Positions 17,582 through 28,855 are shown, numbered from the stretch's first letter. The stretch is DNA of 64,000 nt from Kyrpidia spormannii (GCF_002804065.1 NZ_CP024955.1:2790001-2854000), one strand, 5' to 3'. Translations and numbers: made by a program. The notes: a model not told the origin generated them from the sequence alone.

Positions 17582-19219
17582 CTACATCCGAGTACCTTCG
17601 CTTTTTCCCTGAACCTCCGGTTGGGACCACGATGCCGCCACCGGAGCGAATAAACCGAGTCCATAATGACACCCATATCCGAAAGCAAGGGGGCCCGGAA
17701 CTGGTTCCGGGAACTCGATATGGTAGAACCCTCCGTGACGATCCGGTTGGCTTTGGGAACTTCCTTTGCTTCGAAAACGCCGGAACTGAAGCACAGAGGC
17801 CGCCCGGCCCCCCACGCGCACGAAGGGCTTCCATTCAATCAACACTGGTTCCGGCAGCCCCCGAAGGCGAATCTCTTTCCTCAGTTGCTCCTCCCTGCCG
17901 AATTTCCCGCCCTTTTTCTGGAACCACGGGTGAAGATAAGGGGTCACCGATTCCCAAACCCGGGCCGGACCGAGCAAGGAAGACAAGGAAGACTCCATTC
18001 CTTTCGCCACGGCCTGGTCCAACCTCGATCCCAGCCCTTCCAAGAACACCCGCCACTCTTGTTCCCCGGTATATAGTTTCCTCAAAGATTGCAACACACG
18101 AATTAACGGTTCAGTAAATGGTTCCGCACTGTACAGCAAAAGATGGTCCACCCGGCCATCCCTATCCGCGTCTTCCGGGAGAAAGAACGCATGGTTATGA
18201 CTGTCGGCGAGGACGCGTTGGTGCTCGTCCCGCCCGGTGATCGTCCGGGGAGCTTGTTTGTCCAGACGGCTTAACAAGGCTCGGCGGAACAACTCCGCCA
18301 CCGTAACGGCATTAAATCGGCTCGGCAAGGGAGTTCCGGCCAACGCAAAACGCGCGATGTGAAAGGCGCCTCTGCCCTCGTCTCCCCCACCGCGATTGTC
18401 AATTTTTTCTTCGAAACACCCGTAGGGGCGAAGATAGATGACACGGCGAGATCCGGGTGGCTGATTCCAACCCTCTCGCTCCAGGTCGGAGGTATCGACG
18501 GCCAGGGCTTCGACGATTGTCACGGGAATCTTCGGCCCTCTCCGGCCTCGCCGGGTGTTCCCCCCTCCGATCCGGGAACCCTCTCGTACCCCATCCCGCC
18601 ACGCGAGAAACTGATCTTCACTCTGCACCGCCATAACCGCCACCGGCTCCATGTCCTCCGCAGTCGAACCGTATACGCTCTCCCGCTCAATCGGATAGCA
18701 GTTGGGGATCCCCGTCCATTCCACCAGCCGCGCCTCCACCCAACTCTCAGTGCGACCCAGATACGTCATATGCCGCAAAATACGATCCAACAGGAGACGC
18801 TCTTCGTCGGCGAACGCCAGTCCCGGCCAGGCCATCACCACCCGGTCTTCGGGGTTGAGGCGAACGAACCCATCAAAAACGAGGGATTTGTCATGACCCG
18901 GCCCAGGCATATAGTGTCGAGTGTGTCCCCGACTCGCCTTGGGCAAATAATACACCGGCAACACCGAAGCCAATTTGACCACCAACGAATCAAAAACTTG
19001 GTCCGCCTCCAGGCGGCCTTGTCCATCGCCGTCTTCCCCATATAATAAATCCTCCCGGATGACCGGACCCTTGTGGAACCATGTTGCCATAAGCGCCCGC
19101 AACACCCTCCACGGAGACGGGGGCCACTCCACGTCCCCTTCATTGACATGGCGGCCCCAAGGGTTAGCGTGGTATCGCCCACCGGGAAACCGAAATGCGA
19201 CAGCCCACTCGTGATCCAC
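17582..19219 (-). CDS. csb2: Csb2 (GSU0054 family), fused Cas5-Cas6 of type I-G Cascade
   Basis: Subunit of the type I-G interference complex that combines the Cas5 role (5' handle binding) with the Cas6 crRNA-processing role. 545 residues; N-terminal block EWAVAFRFPGGRYHANPWGRHVNEG and PPSPWRVLRALMATW are family hallmarks, and the C-terminal RAMP part ends HIEFPEPVPGPLAFGYGCHYGLGLF with the glycine-rich loop. The GTG start at 19219 follows TCTGGGGGGTTCGGGCA, 32 nt after csb1. Last gene before the leader of array 1. A degenerate copy of its 3' end lies at about 30175-30270 beside array 2. Confidence 0.95.
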   Translation of the reverse strand: MDHEWAVAFRFPGGRYHANPWGRHVNEGDVEWPPSPWRVLRALMATWFHKGPVIREDLLYGEDGDGQGRLEADQVFDSLVVKLASVLPVYYLPKASRGHTRHYMPGPGHDKSLVFDGFVRLNPEDRVVMAWPGLAFADEERLLLDRILRHMTYLGRTESWVEARLVEWTGIPNCYPIERESVYGSTAEDMEPVAVMAVQSEDQFLAWRDGVREGSRIGGGNTRRGRRGPKIPVTIVEALAVDTSDLEREGWNQPPGSRRVIYLRPYGCFEEKIDNRGGGDEGRGAFHIARFALAGTPLPSRFNAVTVAELFRRALLSRLDKQAPRTITGRDEHQRVLADSHNHAFFLPEDADRDGRVDHLLLYSAEPFTEPLIRVLQSLRKLYTGEQEWRVFLEGLGSRLDQAVAKGMESSLSSLLGPARVWESVTPYLHPWFQKKGGKFGREEQLRKEIRLRGLPEPVLIEWKPFVRVGGRAASVLQFRRFRSKGSSQSQPDRHGGFYHIEFPEPVPGPLAFGYGCHYGLGLFAPVAASWSQPEVQGKSEGTRM

Positions 19220-19251
19220 TGCCCGAACCCCCCAGATTCATTTCCGCGTGC

Positions 19252-20223
<972 letters not shown>

Positions 20224-20250
20224 TCACAATGACGACCGCGCGACCATCCT

Positions 20251-22488
20251 TTACCGGGTAGGTTCATCGGCAAAAGGTGGCCCATGTTCAACCGCTTCTT
20301 GCGCCCCGACGTCTGTGGCGAGCGCAGCCATGTGTGCCAGGGTTCTCAGATCCCGATCCGCAACGGGTAAGGCCAACATTGCGACAATACGTGTGCCCAT
20401 TCGCCGGCGGTCAGCCACCGAGCTGCGGCTGAGCCAGGGTGAAACACCTTTTTGGAAAAATGGGCTCGCGAATCCACTCCCCCGAAGCCTGTGTTCAGCC
20501 ATTCTCTCCGCCCGGTCCAGATCGCCGGCCGCAAGGGAGGCGAGAAACTGGTTGGGTACCGGCACCGGGGCAACTCCCGGAAAAATGCGCTGTATCTGCG
20601 CCTCCGGTGCCGTAATCAGTCGGGCCAGGATGTATACCCAAGGCACTGCGTATTTTGACTCTTCTCGCCGCACGCTTCGATCGAAAACACCTCCCGGGCG
20701 TGCACTCTGACTCAAGGGCAACAAACCCCAGATCAAGTCAGCGATTCGCCTGTCGCTGTTGGTCTCATGGAGCAGTCGCACCACGATCCACACCGGCACC
20801 GGACGGAGGCCCGCCGTGGGCTTGTCCACCGACTCCGGTCGCACGATCCCCCGCCTATCGCCTCTGTCGACCTCAGCCCGCTCAGCCTCCAAAAAGCGTC
20901 GTCGGAGCACCGCCGCCAGGTTCGTCGCCAAATCGGTGGACTTCCAGACCACCCGAGGCGGACTCGATTCCACACTCCAACGACCTGGCTGGTCCGGTTC
21001 CACCGGGGACAAAAAGGAGCGAATCGATCCCGCTGTGCCCGGTAAGGTCGAAACAAAACCGCGCGCTGCTTGAAAAGCCCACGAGCCGTCGTCGGCAGCC
21101 TCCCACCAAGCCGGATTGCGCAGTGTGAGTGGCGGCACTTTTTCACGGGCGCTCGTCACTTGGCTCAGCAGCTTCTCCGCCCGCCCCAGGGCGATCAACA
21201 GTTCCTGCATACGCCGGCTCCCACCGTATTGGCAGTACAGGAACTCAGCCTCCCGAATCTTTCGCAGGGCGGATTGAAAGGCGTGAGAGGTATTCTCTAC
21301 CCGAGAGAATAGTTCGATCCAGTTGTCCGCTTCGGACAACAATTCCGCATAGGGTCGCCTTTGAACCACAAAACGGTTCAAAGGTACTGCCAGATAGGCC
21401 TTCCCATATCGCTTGAGGAAAGAGTAGCGCTGAAAGCTGTCGATCCCGCGATCAACGGCCAAAGTCGCACAGGCCCGAGCAAAATCGACGCCATTTTTCG
21501 CGACGCGCCGGGACCGATTGCCCGCCAGTTGTGCCCGGCCTTCCCGAAACACATATTGCAGTTCCCTTAAGGACACTGGCTGAGACCACATTGGCAACCA
21601 CATTTCAGCCCGAGCCACCCGGGAGTTGTCAGAATCCGCCGTAGAACCGTGTCCCACCGCCGTCGGGTAGACGGTAAACGGGGCCGCCACCACCGAAGCT
21701 GACTGTCGTTCCAAACGCTTGGTCGCCGCCGAAGCGAACAAGAGGGCGCCCTCGAGCATCAGGATGAAATCCCATGGGTTCACAAGAGAATTTCCCGAAA
21801 ACCCGCTGCGAGCATTCGGCCCACCGGCCTCTCCTGGAGAAAACTGGCCAATTGCTCCCTTCATGAGGCCGGACGTCGGCTCTCCCCACAGCGCCGCCCG
21901 GAGCCACGTGGCCGCCATCGGGGTCGGATCACCGCTGACGGGAGACATCACGTTCAAGATTCGCTGCATAAAATTATTCGAGAACTCCAGATTCCCGTCA
22001 TTCCCCCCGGTTCCGGCAAGTGGGGGGAATCCCAGATCTCCAGTGGTGAGCACCACAGAAGCGTCCAGCCATGCAATCGCCTCATCCGGAAAACGGTTCC
22101 GACAAGCTTGAACCAATGGGCGCTTGTCCTTGTTGTCCGGCTTTTTTTCCAATCCGAACGCCTGGAGGATCCTGCGTGCCTCTTCAATCGTGGTCCGGTA
22201 CGCACTCAGTCGATCAGTTTCAGACGTTTCAATGGCATGTAGCGCTTCGTCGCGACCAAAGAAGCCGCTCCCGCCATTCCATGGGGTCACCAGGGGCGTG
22301 GGGCGATATTGGGTTAAAAGAAACATTTCTACATCTGATGAGGAGAGAGAGGTTTCGACGCAAAACGTCTCGTCTTCCCACCATCCCCGGGCATGTGGAT
22401 CCGCCTGTTCCACGAGAAGCCGCAAAACCCCCATCGCCTTCAAATAATGAGATAACGGTCGAGGGGCCGTGCCAGTGAACTGAATCAT
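20251..22488 (-). CDS. csx17: Csx17 / Cas8g, large subunit of type I-G Cascade
   Basis: Predicted large subunit that recognises the PAM and recruits Cas3; 745 residues. Start ATG 22488 gives IQFTGTAPRPLSHYLKAMGV, the typical Csx17 opening (GxxPxPLxxYLKALGVLR), and overlaps the cas3 stop by four bases (ATGA), a sign of translational coupling. Further upstream in-frame codons lie within cas3 and are ignored. Middle part contains QFSPGEAGGPNARSGFSG and NPWDFILMLEGALLFA, also conserved in the family. Followed by csb1 after 48 nt. Confidence 0.93.
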   Translation of the reverse strand: MIQFTGTAPRPLSHYLKAMGVLRLLVEQADPHARGWWEDETFCVETSLSSSDVEMFLLTQYRPTPLVTPWNGGSGFFGRDEALHAIETSETDRLSAYRTTIEEARRILQAFGLEKKPDNKDKRPLVQACRNRFPDEAIAWLDASVVLTTGDLGFPPLAGTGGNDGNLEFSNNFMQRILNVMSPVSGDPTPMAATWLRAALWGEPTSGLMKGAIGQFSPGEAGGPNARSGFSGNSLVNPWDFILMLEGALLFASAATKRLERQSASVVAAPFTVYPTAVGHGSTADSDNSRVARAEMWLPMWSQPVSLRELQYVFREGRAQLAGNRSRRVAKNGVDFARACATLAVDRGIDSFQRYSFLKRYGKAYLAVPLNRFVVQRRPYAELLSEADNWIELFSRVENTSHAFQSALRKIREAEFLYCQYGGSRRMQELLIALGRAEKLLSQVTSAREKVPPLTLRNPAWWEAADDGSWAFQAARGFVSTLPGTAGSIRSFLSPVEPDQPGRWSVESSPPRVVWKSTDLATNLAAVLRRRFLEAERAEVDRGDRRGIVRPESVDKPTAGLRPVPVWIVVRLLHETNSDRRIADLIWGLLPLSQSARPGGVFDRSVRREESKYAVPWVYILARLITAPEAQIQRIFPGVAPVPVPNQFLASLAAGDLDRAERMAEHRLRGSGFASPFFQKGVSPWLSRSSVADRRRMGTRIVAMLALPVADRDLRTLAHMAALATDVGAQEAVEHGPPFADEPTR

Positions 22489-25118
22489 ACCCGCTTCCCC
22501 TCCCTCTCGGAGCCTCGCCAGTCGGCCACCCGGACCAACGCTTCGAGGAAACCGAGGCGAAAAGGTCCGTACTGTTTTAACAAGTGCATGGTCCGATCCA
22601 CCCAGCTTTCGCCCCACGGACCCCGACCGAGCGTCATCCATCCCAACTGCAATGTGACCTGAGGCAACACCTCCCCGGTGGGCAATATCACCCCCGGCAA
22701 CGAATCGCCATCCCAAACACCCCTGGCGAACAACCAACGCTCCCTGGGATCCGCAGCTGGCGGAATCTCGTCCGGCAACGATCGAATCGACATGCGCACC
22801 TTACCATGATGGGCAGCAATGAGATAGGTGACCAAGTCTCGCGTCACATCCGGCCGTTCCGGATCATGAAGTTGCAGATACGCCAGGGCCGAGGCCAGCT
22901 CGTGACGAAAATGTTTTCGATCCGGAACTTTCAGCAGGGTGAGGGGCCCTTCTTCCCCGCCACTTCCGGCAAGCCTTTCCTGCGAGTCTTCCTGGCATGA
23001 CTGCGCTTGTGGTTCATGATACTCCGGCCCCCTGCCGGATTTCGCCCACAGAGACGCTCGGTATGGGTGGTCGTTTGAGAGTCCCGCCAACAACCGCTCT
23101 TGAAAAACCGGGTGCGCCTTGCCGATATCGTGCCAATTGGCGGCCTCCACCACGGCCCGCCGCAAGTCCTCCGGAATCTGCTCCTGAAACTTTTCCATCA
23201 AGCTTTGCGCGGCTTCACCCACATGTTTTAAATGGTCGGCGAGCAAGACAAACGAACCTTGATAGGTATTCGGATCATCGGCGTCGGACAATTCCTCCCT
23301 TCTTGTCTCCTCATCGCCGGACGGAACGATAGAAACTGGTTCCCATGCCCCAGGATCGAACCCGACGTCCTTCCGATAACCACCGAGGGCCGCATCTAAC
23401 AAATAAACCTTGCCAGGCACGGGGTTCCTCTCCCGGAAGCTCATCCACGTCCCGGTTAACCAATCCCAGGTCCAAACCCTGTCCTTTCTCGTTCGATTCT
23501 CTTTTTTCGCCGTGAGATAGTCCCGCATCGCAGACATGGAGACATTACAAATTTCCTCGGGTCTCGCCGGCCAGTCCGATAGTTGTGGTCCTTCCCCAAT
23601 CGACCGCCAGTAGACCTGGACATCCGTGTCCGATATATCCCGCACATAAGGAGAGATATCAAGGTCGAGTCCCGCCAGATCCGGCGTCGTATCAAACAGA
23701 TCCAGCACATCCCTTTGTCGCAAAACCTGCCCCTCAGGCGGGGGCATGCGCCAGGTTTTCAGGCTCTCCGGACCAACTTCCTCGAGCTCGCGCAGCCGAG
23801 CCCTCGCTTCCTTGATCTCCTCCTCAGCATAGGGCTGAGCACAGTCAAGGTCGTCTTCCATATCAAGCAACCAAACATCCGCCTCTTGAAACTCCCCGCG
23901 GCGGTTGCATCGACCAAAACGCTGGACTAGAGATGCCCAAGGCGCGATTTCGCTGATCAAAGTACGGGCGGATAGGTCCACCCCGGCCTCCACGGCTTGG
24001 GTGGCCACGACAATCCCTCCGGAAGACTCCATCTCAATGACCGCGCGTCCGATATCCTGGCGATCCGCCGGACGAAACCGACTGTGCACCAACCGGATCG
24101 GAACATTGGGACTCATGGCGAGAAGCTGTCGGTACACAGCCTGAGCTCGGTTCACACGATTCAAAATGACAAGGGTCAGCGCCCCTTCCCGATGCTTCCC
24201 AAGGGCAAGTTCGGCCACCCGTTTCGCATATTCGTTAGGCCGACTCGCGTCACTGGAAGACAGATAAAAATCTGACCAATACAACAGCTTCCGAGCTCTG
24301 TACCGTTGCTGGATGACGGGATGCGTCAGATCGTCCTCATCCAGATCAATCCACCAGGTGGCATTGCGATAGGGTACAAAGTCGATCGTGTCCAGCCATT
24401 CGGGATCCAAGGTCGCGGACATCCAAGTGCTGTAATTCGAGCCACACGTTCCGAACCGGCGACGAAAAGCCTCCAATTGGGCCGTGGTATAGATGCCGCC
24501 GCCACCCATCAATTGAACCTCATCATAGACCCACCACACATCGTTGTTCAGGAAAGCAAAATCCATCGGCCAGCGGCCTCGGCTGACTCCATAACCTCGG
24601 TTCAATGCCCTGGATAATAATTGATCCTGGGTTCCGATGAGTATCTGATCGTACTCCGGCAACCTCACCCAATCCCGTTCGACCGCACCGCCCATCATCA
24701 CGTACACACCGACCGGTTCGCCGAACTCAGAATCTGATCCGCGTTCAGAAGACTGTGAACCCGCAGCGGCAACATGTCCGAATACGGGCACGTTCAGTCG
24801 GGATAGCCAAAGGGCCACATTGTCCACCACTTGTTGGACCAACGTCCGCAGGGGGAGGCAATAAACCAATCGGCGGGGGCAGGATTGTCGGACTTTAGGG
24901 TCAGCATAGCGCCGTCTCCACAACCAGGTCAGGACGACCGCCGCGGTTTTTCCGAGGCCCGTGGGCACCCGGACCAAACCGGGCCATTCGGGTGCCAAAG
25001 CCATGCGCACTTGATAAGGCAATGGCGGAAATCCCACTGCTTGCTCAAAACGTTGAGCGAATCGTTCTGCGTCTGTCATCGCCGCAGCGAAAACCTCCTT
25101 CATTCCCTTACGTCTCAC
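22485..25118 (-). CDS. cas3: Cas3 helicase-nuclease, type I-G arrangement
   Basis: Degrades target DNA after Cascade binding. 877 residues, helicase first and HD nuclease last, the order seen in I-G/I-U. Walker A PTGLGKTA (about 52-59), motif II DEVQ (199-202), motif III MSAT, motif VI VQRFGRCNRRG; HD core ANWHDIGKAHPVFQ near 665 and later metal ligands in FRHEL and AAHHGK. The GTG start 25118 overlaps the helicase stop (GTGA); ATG codons at 25103 and 25079 are alternatives. Ends within the csx17 start. Intact catalytic set. Confidence 0.95.
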   Translation of the reverse strand: MRRKGMKEVFAAAMTDAERFAQRFEQAVGFPPLPYQVRMALAPEWPGLVRVPTGLGKTAAVVLTWLWRRRYADPKVRQSCPRRLVYCLPLRTLVQQVVDNVALWLSRLNVPVFGHVAAAGSQSSERGSDSEFGEPVGVYVMMGGAVERDWVRLPEYDQILIGTQDQLLSRALNRGYGVSRGRWPMDFAFLNNDVWWVYDEVQLMGGGGIYTTAQLEAFRRRFGTCGSNYSTWMSATLDPEWLDTIDFVPYRNATWWIDLDEDDLTHPVIQQRYRARKLLYWSDFYLSSSDASRPNEYAKRVAELALGKHREGALTLVILNRVNRAQAVYRQLLAMSPNVPIRLVHSRFRPADRQDIGRAVIEMESSGGIVVATQAVEAGVDLSARTLISEIAPWASLVQRFGRCNRRGEFQEADVWLLDMEDDLDCAQPYAEEEIKEARARLRELEEVGPESLKTWRMPPPEGQVLRQRDVLDLFDTTPDLAGLDLDISPYVRDISDTDVQVYWRSIGEGPQLSDWPARPEEICNVSMSAMRDYLTAKKENRTRKDRVWTWDWLTGTWMSFRERNPVPGKVYLLDAALGGYRKDVGFDPGAWEPVSIVPSGDEETRREELSDADDPNTYQGSFVLLADHLKHVGEAAQSLMEKFQEQIPEDLRRAVVEAANWHDIGKAHPVFQERLLAGLSNDHPYRASLWAKSGRGPEYHEPQAQSCQEDSQERLAGSGGEEGPLTLLKVPDRKHFRHELASALAYLQLHDPERPDVTRDLVTYLIAAHHGKVRMSIRSLPDEIPPAADPRERWLFARGVWDGDSLPGVILPTGEVLPQVTLQLGWMTLGRGPWGESWVDRTMHLLKQYGPFRLGFLEALVRVADWRGSEREGKRV

Positions 25119-27754
25119 ACTCGATCCAATTCTAAAATTTCGCCCGTTTCGAGATCATACTCGGCGAATTCGGTAACTCCAGGAATTTCGACGATCGCGT
25201 CTTGGGGCCATGTAATCGCGACATCTTCTGACGACATACGCCCGGGATAAGAGCCACGGTAGGCGATCGTTCCAAACCTGGGACTGAAAAAAACATTCTC
25301 GACTTTAAACCACTCATTGTTGTTGCGGACCGCCAGGCCTACGCTTCCGGGCCGGATGACCTTCACCCGCTGATTTTTCGATGGAGTAGATTGAGGAGAT
25401 GGGAGGAAACCATAGGGCACAGCCGAGTTCCGGGCGTCTTCCACCAATCGGAGCATCGCCTCCCAGGTCTCATCGCGAAGCGGTTCGTCAAAAGAGGCTT
25501 CCGCGAGATTTTGCATGTGCCGGCCCATCTTCACGAGGACACCGTCTTCCAGGATCCGCCCGCTCAAACGAAGACTTCCATAGGTCTCGTCATAGATGCA
25601 GATAAAACGGGATCCCCTTTGCATGGGCAAATTATCTTGCCGAAGGCGGTCCACCGCAAAACCCAGATCCCGGCGTTCGAAAGGCAAGACCAGCAAAAAC
25701 GCTTCGTAGACGAGACGCGCCAAGGCTTCCATTTCTACCTTGTCGCCATCGAAGGCTGGGTGAAACAACGTCACCCCCGTCGTAAAGTAGGTCCGACTAA
25801 AACGATCCCGGTCAAAATACACATTCGCAAGTCCGTGAGCGGGTGAAAAGGGATATTCAATCGGCTCCATCTCCTTGGAACCCCTTCTTTCCCGGACACC
25901 GTACACCGTCTCGTTGATCTGGAGATCTGCCTCGATCCCAACGAGGCTGCCGAAAGACAGAGCCTGATAAACTTGGTCCTCGCTCAGCCCCGGGAAAACC
26001 ATCGTCGGTCTTCGCATGGGGGACGTAAAATACCGGGACTCCCGCCGGACTTGAATCCGCTTTTCTTTCGTCAAGATGCGATAAACGCGATACGGCTGTG
26101 TCGCGTAGTAATAAACGGCCCCCGGATACGCCTCGCGCAACACCTGGGCATGGGACAGAGAGCCCAAACGTTCACGGTGGGGGCCCTGGACAAGTTCCAC
26201 TTCGAACTGCGTCTCCACGTCCCTCAGAGGATAGGTCGTGTTCGGTTGATCTCCGGCTTCCGATTTCATCGGCTGAAGATCTTTGGGAACCTGCCCCATG
26301 CGTTCCTGCCTGCACAATTCGACGAATCCCGGCGGCCATTCGACTTGTTGTGAAGGTTCATAATTAGAGGGGTCCGGGTCGGTCTGTCGAAGCGCGGAAT
26401 CGTACTCACCTCCCAATCGGGCCAGGCACAGGGCGTGGATGTATTGGATGCGCGGGTTTTCAAGGTACAGCGCGCTTTCGGCTAATGGCCGATTCATAAG
26501 CAGCTCCGGATTGCGAAACACCGCCTGGTCGTACACCCCATACGAATTCACCACGATGACATGGCCCGGGCCATGGCGGCCGATGCGACCCATGCGTTGG
26601 ATAAAATTGGTGTTCGAGGCGGGGACGCCGATTAATACCGCCACATCAAGGTGGGGAAGATCCATGCCCAGCTCTAAGGCACTGGTACACACCACCCCCC
26701 GAACGCCACCCCCGGACAGGCGGTTTTGAATCGTCAATCGATCCTGTTCTTCGTACCCGGCCCGGTAGGGGAGAATGTCCAGGTGCTCCAACGGCCGAAT
26801 AAACTGGTCGGGATCTGCAATGGGCTCGTCGGTATCATTTCTCGCCAGAATCGAGGTAATCATCTCGGTTTGCCGGCGACCGTCGACAAACGCAATGAAA
26901 CGTCCGCGGGACTGCGTGCTCAAATATTTGAGCAGCGCGGTTGTCTCTGTCAAAAAATCGTTGTCTTTGGGGGGACTCACCATTTCAATGGTGACGGGAT
27001 ATCTCGGAGAAGTATCTGAGTTCTCACCAATCAAGGCAAAGGGTTCCCCAAACAACTGGCGCAAATGGTTCGCCGGATCCCGAATTGTAGCCGAAGCGCA
27101 GACGTATTGATACTGCGTCCCCAAGCTGTCGCAAGCATGAGCCAGCCGTCGAAAAAGGAAGGCCGCATTCGAGCCAAAGACGCCGGTATAGGTGTGAACC
27201 TCGTCCACCACGACGAGCTTCAGGTGCGAGAGAAACCGCCGAATGGGCAATTCAGCCAGGTTATACAGAAACCACGCGTGAACCACGTCCGGGGTCGCGA
27301 CCACGACCCTGCACTCCGTCAGCAGTTGGTTGCGCATCGAACGGGAAACACTTCCGTCGATGCGACCGACTTGGACCGTTAATCCCGATTGGCGAATGGC
27401 CTCTCTCCACCGGTCTTCCTGTTCGGCGGCCAAAGCTTTCATCGGATAGATGGCGAGGATTCGGGCTTTCGGCTCCTTCGCTAGTGTCTCGATCCCGCTA
27501 CAATAAAAGGCCGCGCTTTTTCCTGAAGCGGTGCCTGTGTTGAGGCATACATGGTCCCCCTTTGTAAACTGCCGAACCGCTTCCATCTGATGGCGATAAA
27601 GTCCACTGGGGAACTGTTTCGTCACGTACTTTTGTGTGACCTCCGACAGCTCAACAATCTCTGTCGAGAACCGTTGGGGTGACCGCCCCGGCTGATCATA
27701 CTGATGGACGACGGTCCATCCACGCTCTTCATAAAAATCCCCGAAGGCAAACAT
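25115..27754 (-). CDS. Accessory DEAD/DEAH-box superfamily 2 helicase in the I-G operon
   Basis: An 879-residue SF2 helicase, not Cas3: Q-like motif LYRHQMEAVRQF, Walker A TGTASGKS (about 73-80), motif II DEVH (184-187), motif III SAT, motif V GVVCTSALELGMDL, motif VI QRMGRIGRHG. Domain order resembles the YprA/MrfA-Lhr branch, but the Cys cluster of the usual DUF1998 end is absent and I do not recognise residues 480-879. ATG 27754 has GGAGGAGG at the right distance; ATG 27778 has none. Its stop overlaps the cas3 start, so it is an operon member. A helper for Cascade/Cas3 (R-loop or fork remodelling) or a defence gene in its own right are both inference. Confidence 0.85.
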   Translation of the reverse strand: MFAFGDFYEERGWTVVHQYDQPGRSPQRFSTEIVELSEVTQKYVTKQFPSGLYRHQMEAVRQFTKGDHVCLNTGTASGKSAAFYCSGIETLAKEPKARILAIYPMKALAAEQEDRWREAIRQSGLTVQVGRIDGSVSRSMRNQLLTECRVVVATPDVVHAWFLYNLAELPIRRFLSHLKLVVVDEVHTYTGVFGSNAAFLFRRLAHACDSLGTQYQYVCASATIRDPANHLRQLFGEPFALIGENSDTSPRYPVTIEMVSPPKDNDFLTETTALLKYLSTQSRGRFIAFVDGRRQTEMITSILARNDTDEPIADPDQFIRPLEHLDILPYRAGYEEQDRLTIQNRLSGGGVRGVVCTSALELGMDLPHLDVAVLIGVPASNTNFIQRMGRIGRHGPGHVIVVNSYGVYDQAVFRNPELLMNRPLAESALYLENPRIQYIHALCLARLGGEYDSALRQTDPDPSNYEPSQQVEWPPGFVELCRQERMGQVPKDLQPMKSEAGDQPNTTYPLRDVETQFEVELVQGPHRERLGSLSHAQVLREAYPGAVYYYATQPYRVYRILTKEKRIQVRRESRYFTSPMRRPTMVFPGLSEDQVYQALSFGSLVGIEADLQINETVYGVRERRGSKEMEPIEYPFSPAHGLANVYFDRDRFSRTYFTTGVTLFHPAFDGDKVEMEALARLVYEAFLLVLPFERRDLGFAVDRLRQDNLPMQRGSRFICIYDETYGSLRLSGRILEDGVLVKMGRHMQNLAEASFDEPLRDETWEAMLRLVEDARNSAVPYGFLPSPQSTPSKNQRVKVIRPGSVGLAVRNNNEWFKVENVFFSPRFGTIAYRGSYPGRMSSEDVAITWPQDAIVEIPGVTEFAEYDLETGEILELDRV

Positions 27755-27826
27755 GAATGACGCCTCCTCCAAATTCATGCCCTAGGACTTGCTCGCAACG
27801 TCATCATACAGGACGGGGGTGTCAAA

Positions 27827-28855
27827 TCATGTCACGCCTTGAGGAGCCTCATCAATTTTTTTGTACAAGCCGCTCATGCGCAAAATCTCCTCTCGAACCT
27901 GATCCCGCACCTCCAAAGGCTCAAGCACTTCGACCCCACCGCCATACTGGAGAACGAACCTTAAAAATTCCCAGTTCCAATGTACCCTAAACCACACTTC
28001 GTAACTTCCGTCCGCAAGGTACACTTCCCGAAGAATGGAGTGACGGCGGACATCCTCCTGGGCATAATGCGCCACAAGTGGTGCAAACCGCACGTGCACC
28101 TCCACTCTTGGGCCGGATTGATCGATCCCCCAAGCCGATTTTAAAAATTCACCCAGAGAAAAACGGGCATCCCGCTCAAAAGTTTGCGCGAGACATTTGG
28201 CACGACGAATCCGCAGGATTTTAAAGGTGCGAAATGCCTGACGAAGGTGACAAAAACCGATAAGATATAGGGAATTGTGCCAAGGTACGAGGTAGTAGGG
28301 GTTCACCATCCGGGTCTCCGGTGCAGACGCACCGATTTTGACATAATCCATTTCGAGAATGCGACATGCCCGAATGGCGAACAAAATTTCAAACAGCAAT
28401 CGATCGTCTGTCTGATGCGGGGATCTCGATAGGTCCGCGATGATTCGCCCCTCAGTCGAAAGGGATTCATCAGCGACTTGACGCGCGGGAAGAGATTTTT
28501 CTGGCAGAAGCTTTTCCACGGCGCGCCGATAGGTGTCGACCAGCGGATGAACGCGGCCGTGCGGGAGCGAGGCGTGAAGGAGGGCGGGCATGATATCCAA
28601 AACCGCTCGCTCATCTTCGGTCAAAATCCCCGGGATTCGCTGCAAATCCCGCATGATAAAATACCCTCCCCCCGGCTCCGACTCGACGCGGATGCCGAGG
28701 TCTTCGATGAGGCGAATGTCCCGTCTGATTGTTCGGACGGACACATGAAAATGTTCCGCCAGACGAGGAGCTGTGTACAGCTTGGGGTTTGTGACGATCA
28801 GGTTCACCAAGTCAAAGAGTCGGCTTGCGAATCGAACGGTTTGAGACGCAGACAT
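27827..28855 (-). CDS. HTH/WYL-domain transcriptional regulator, first gene of the CRISPR operon
   Basis: A 342-residue DNA-binding regulator: N-terminal DeoR-like winged helix (LAEHFHVSVRTIRRDIRLIE), a middle effector domain from about 140 with MVNPYYLVPWHNSLYLIGFC (WYL-type), and a C-terminal WCX-like extension. WYL proteins commonly control CRISPR-Cas and other defence operons, and some sense nucleic-acid ligands. It starts the minus-strand operon, 72 bp before the helicase, with a -10 box TATAAT upstream. Autoregulation of the whole cas operon is a reasonable inference. Confidence 0.9.
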   Translation of the reverse strand: MSASQTVRFASRLFDLVNLIVTNPKLYTAPRLAEHFHVSVRTIRRDIRLIEDLGIRVESEPGGGYFIMRDLQRIPGILTEDERAVLDIMPALLHASLPHGRVHPLVDTYRRAVEKLLPEKSLPARQVADESLSTEGRIIADLSRSPHQTDDRLLFEILFAIRACRILEMDYVKIGASAPETRMVNPYYLVPWHNSLYLIGFCHLRQAFRTFKILRIRRAKCLAQTFERDARFSLGEFLKSAWGIDQSGPRVEVHVRFAPLVAHYAQEDVRRHSILREVYLADGSYEVWFRVHWNWEFLRFVLQYGGGVEVLEPLEVRDQVREEILRMSGLYKKIDEAPQGVT

